5,758 bases of DNA from Armatimonadetes bacterium UBA5419 (GTDB lineage: Bacteria; Armatimonadota; UBA10988). Both the position numbers and the translations under genes were made by a program. Below, piece by piece: positions 5,157 to 5,758 of this stretch (position 1 is the stretch's first letter; every line of letters begins with the position of its first letter). The notes under the pieces are model-generated. The model was not told where the DNA came from. It saw nothing but the letters and a program-made list of their open reading frames with translations, and did no database searches. The stretch covers positions 1 through 5,758 of the forward strand of contig DHNJ01000036.1 in NCBI GenBank assembly GCA_002409445.1. Reading direction: 5' to 3'.

Positions 5157-5758
5157 CTATCCACCCATCTCGTCGTCTAGCGGCGACCACAGCAGATCAA
5201 GGACGCCCTCGCGGGCCGCGCCCGCGCTGACCCGATGACGGCGCCAGATGACCGATCGGCCGACACGCTCGGCGGCCGGCCACAGGGCGAACAACTCACC
5301 GCTGGGGACCTGGCCACCTAGGTCATCATCATACCCCAACCAATCCTCCACCGTCGAGAGGGCCAGGTCGCCGGGCCAGGGCTGTGGCGGTGGTTCGATC
5401 TCGTACTCCTCGGCCGGCCCCGCGAGCAGCCCCGGGCGCAGGACCAACGCCGCCTCGGTCACCCGCCGGCCGCCGACGCCGGTGACCAGGAACCAGAGGC
5501 GTTGGCGCTCGAGTGGCAGGAACACCACCTCACCCTCCACGGGCAGGTCCCCCGAGAGCGAGAAGACCAGGCCGCCCAGCGTCTGGCATTCGCCGACGTC
5601 CGGCGGGTCGATGTCCAGGGTCGACCAGACGGTGTCCAACTCGGCGCGCCCGGTGCCCAGCCAGCCGCCGGCCGTGCGGGGGACGAGAGGCGGCGGCTCG
5701 TGCGGGTCGCTCTCGTCGTGGATTTCGCCGACGATCTCCTCGACCAGGTCCTCGATTG
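5157..5758 (-). CDS. CorC/HlyC/CNNM-type CBS-domain membrane protein, C-terminal part (5' end beyond window)
   Basis: C-terminal 199 residues of a protein of the 'hemolysin'/CorC/CNNM group, membrane proteins linked to Mg/Co or other ion transport. The fragment opens with IEDLVEEIVGEIHDE, the signature at the end of the CBS-domain pair. A CorC_HlyC transporter-associated domain follows (visible residues about 26-107), with GTGRAELDTV (34-43), the hallmark QTLGGLV (58-64), a DLPVEGEVV turn (70-78) and GGRRVTEAAL (95-104). The membrane DUF21/CNNM domain and most of the CBS pair lie outside. A TTG at 5639 is internal and not the start, because the frame continues upstream with clear family sequence. 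Oddity: family members commonly end near the CorC domain, but here about 92 more residues follow, acidic and Trp/Pro-rich, that I do not recognise. The next gene starts one base after its stop, indicating an operon. Confidence 0.85.
   Translation of the reverse strand, partial: IEDLVEEIVGEIHDESDPHEPPPLVPRTAGGWLGTGRAELDTVWSTLDIDPPDVGECQTLGGLVFSLSGDLPVEGEVVFLPLERQRLWFLVTGVGGRRVTEAALVLRPGLLAGPAEEYEIEPPPQPWPGDLALSTVEDWLGYDDDLGGQVPSGELFALWPAAERVGRSVIWRRHRVSAGAAREGVLDLLWSPLDDEMGG

Noticed and set aside
5156..5164. GTG at 5164 as the start of the M48-like gene
   Set aside because: It would overlap the upstream gene by eight bases and has only a weak GAG upstream. The ATG at 5155 has GGTGG at good distance and a one-base gap. 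The GTG stays possible.
5157..5639. A 160-residue gene starting at TTG 5639
   Set aside because: The frame is open upstream to the window edge and encodes the CBS/CorC junction signature, so the TTG is an internal Leu codon.
1..5758. Insertion sequences, CRISPR arrays, tRNA or rRNA genes, prophage
   Set aside because: I saw no regularly spaced repeats, transposase or integrase motifs, tRNA cloverleaf or rRNA segments on either strand.

Overview
The window is a visibly GC-rich, densely packed bacterial chromosome segment. It holds core housekeeping genes and no sign of mobile DNA, CRISPR arrays, tRNA or rRNA. Split acetyl-CoA carboxylase carboxyltransferase genes (accD, accA), a fused chorismate mutase/prephenate dehydratase, and strong AGGAGG-type ribosome binding sites point to a high-GC, probably Gram-negative bacterium. 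The proteins diverge enough from textbook homologues that a less-studied lineage (deltaproteobacterial, planctomycete-like or a candidate phylum) is plausible. The phylum cannot be fixed from this sequence.

Layout. Positions 1-1003 (minus strand) carry an ECF sigma factor gene followed, with a 4-base GTGA overlap, by a small zinc-finger anti-sigma-like membrane protein that runs off the left edge. Positions 1046-1079 hold a good intrinsic terminator (minus strand) that closes the accD-accA operon. accD (2104-2943) precedes accA (1099-2100) with a 3-base gap. A 185-base intergenic region (2944-3128) separates accD from the divergent pheA (3129-4223, plus). It contains a convincing pheA promoter whose -35 box lies between the arms of an inverted repeat. 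pheA runs head-on into a membrane-protein gene (4220-5155, minus), and the two stop codons share one CTAG. That gene lies one base after the stop of the right-most gene (5157 to beyond the edge, minus), the C-terminal part of a CorC/HlyC/CNNM-type CBS-domain membrane protein.

Function. accD and accA make the two carboxyltransferase subunits for malonyl-CoA synthesis. pheA makes the branch enzyme to phenylalanine. The sigma/anti-sigma pair is a signal-responsive transcription switch. The right-hand pair encodes a CNNM/CorC-type protein and, directly after it, a protein that looks like an M48 (HtpX/Ste24-type) membrane peptidase whose zinc-binding and catalytic residues are almost all replaced.

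The most unusual points are the M48-like pseudopeptidase coupled to the CorC-family gene, the CorC protein's roughly 92-residue C-terminal extension, and matching departures from consensus in normally near-invariant AccA and AccD motifs.
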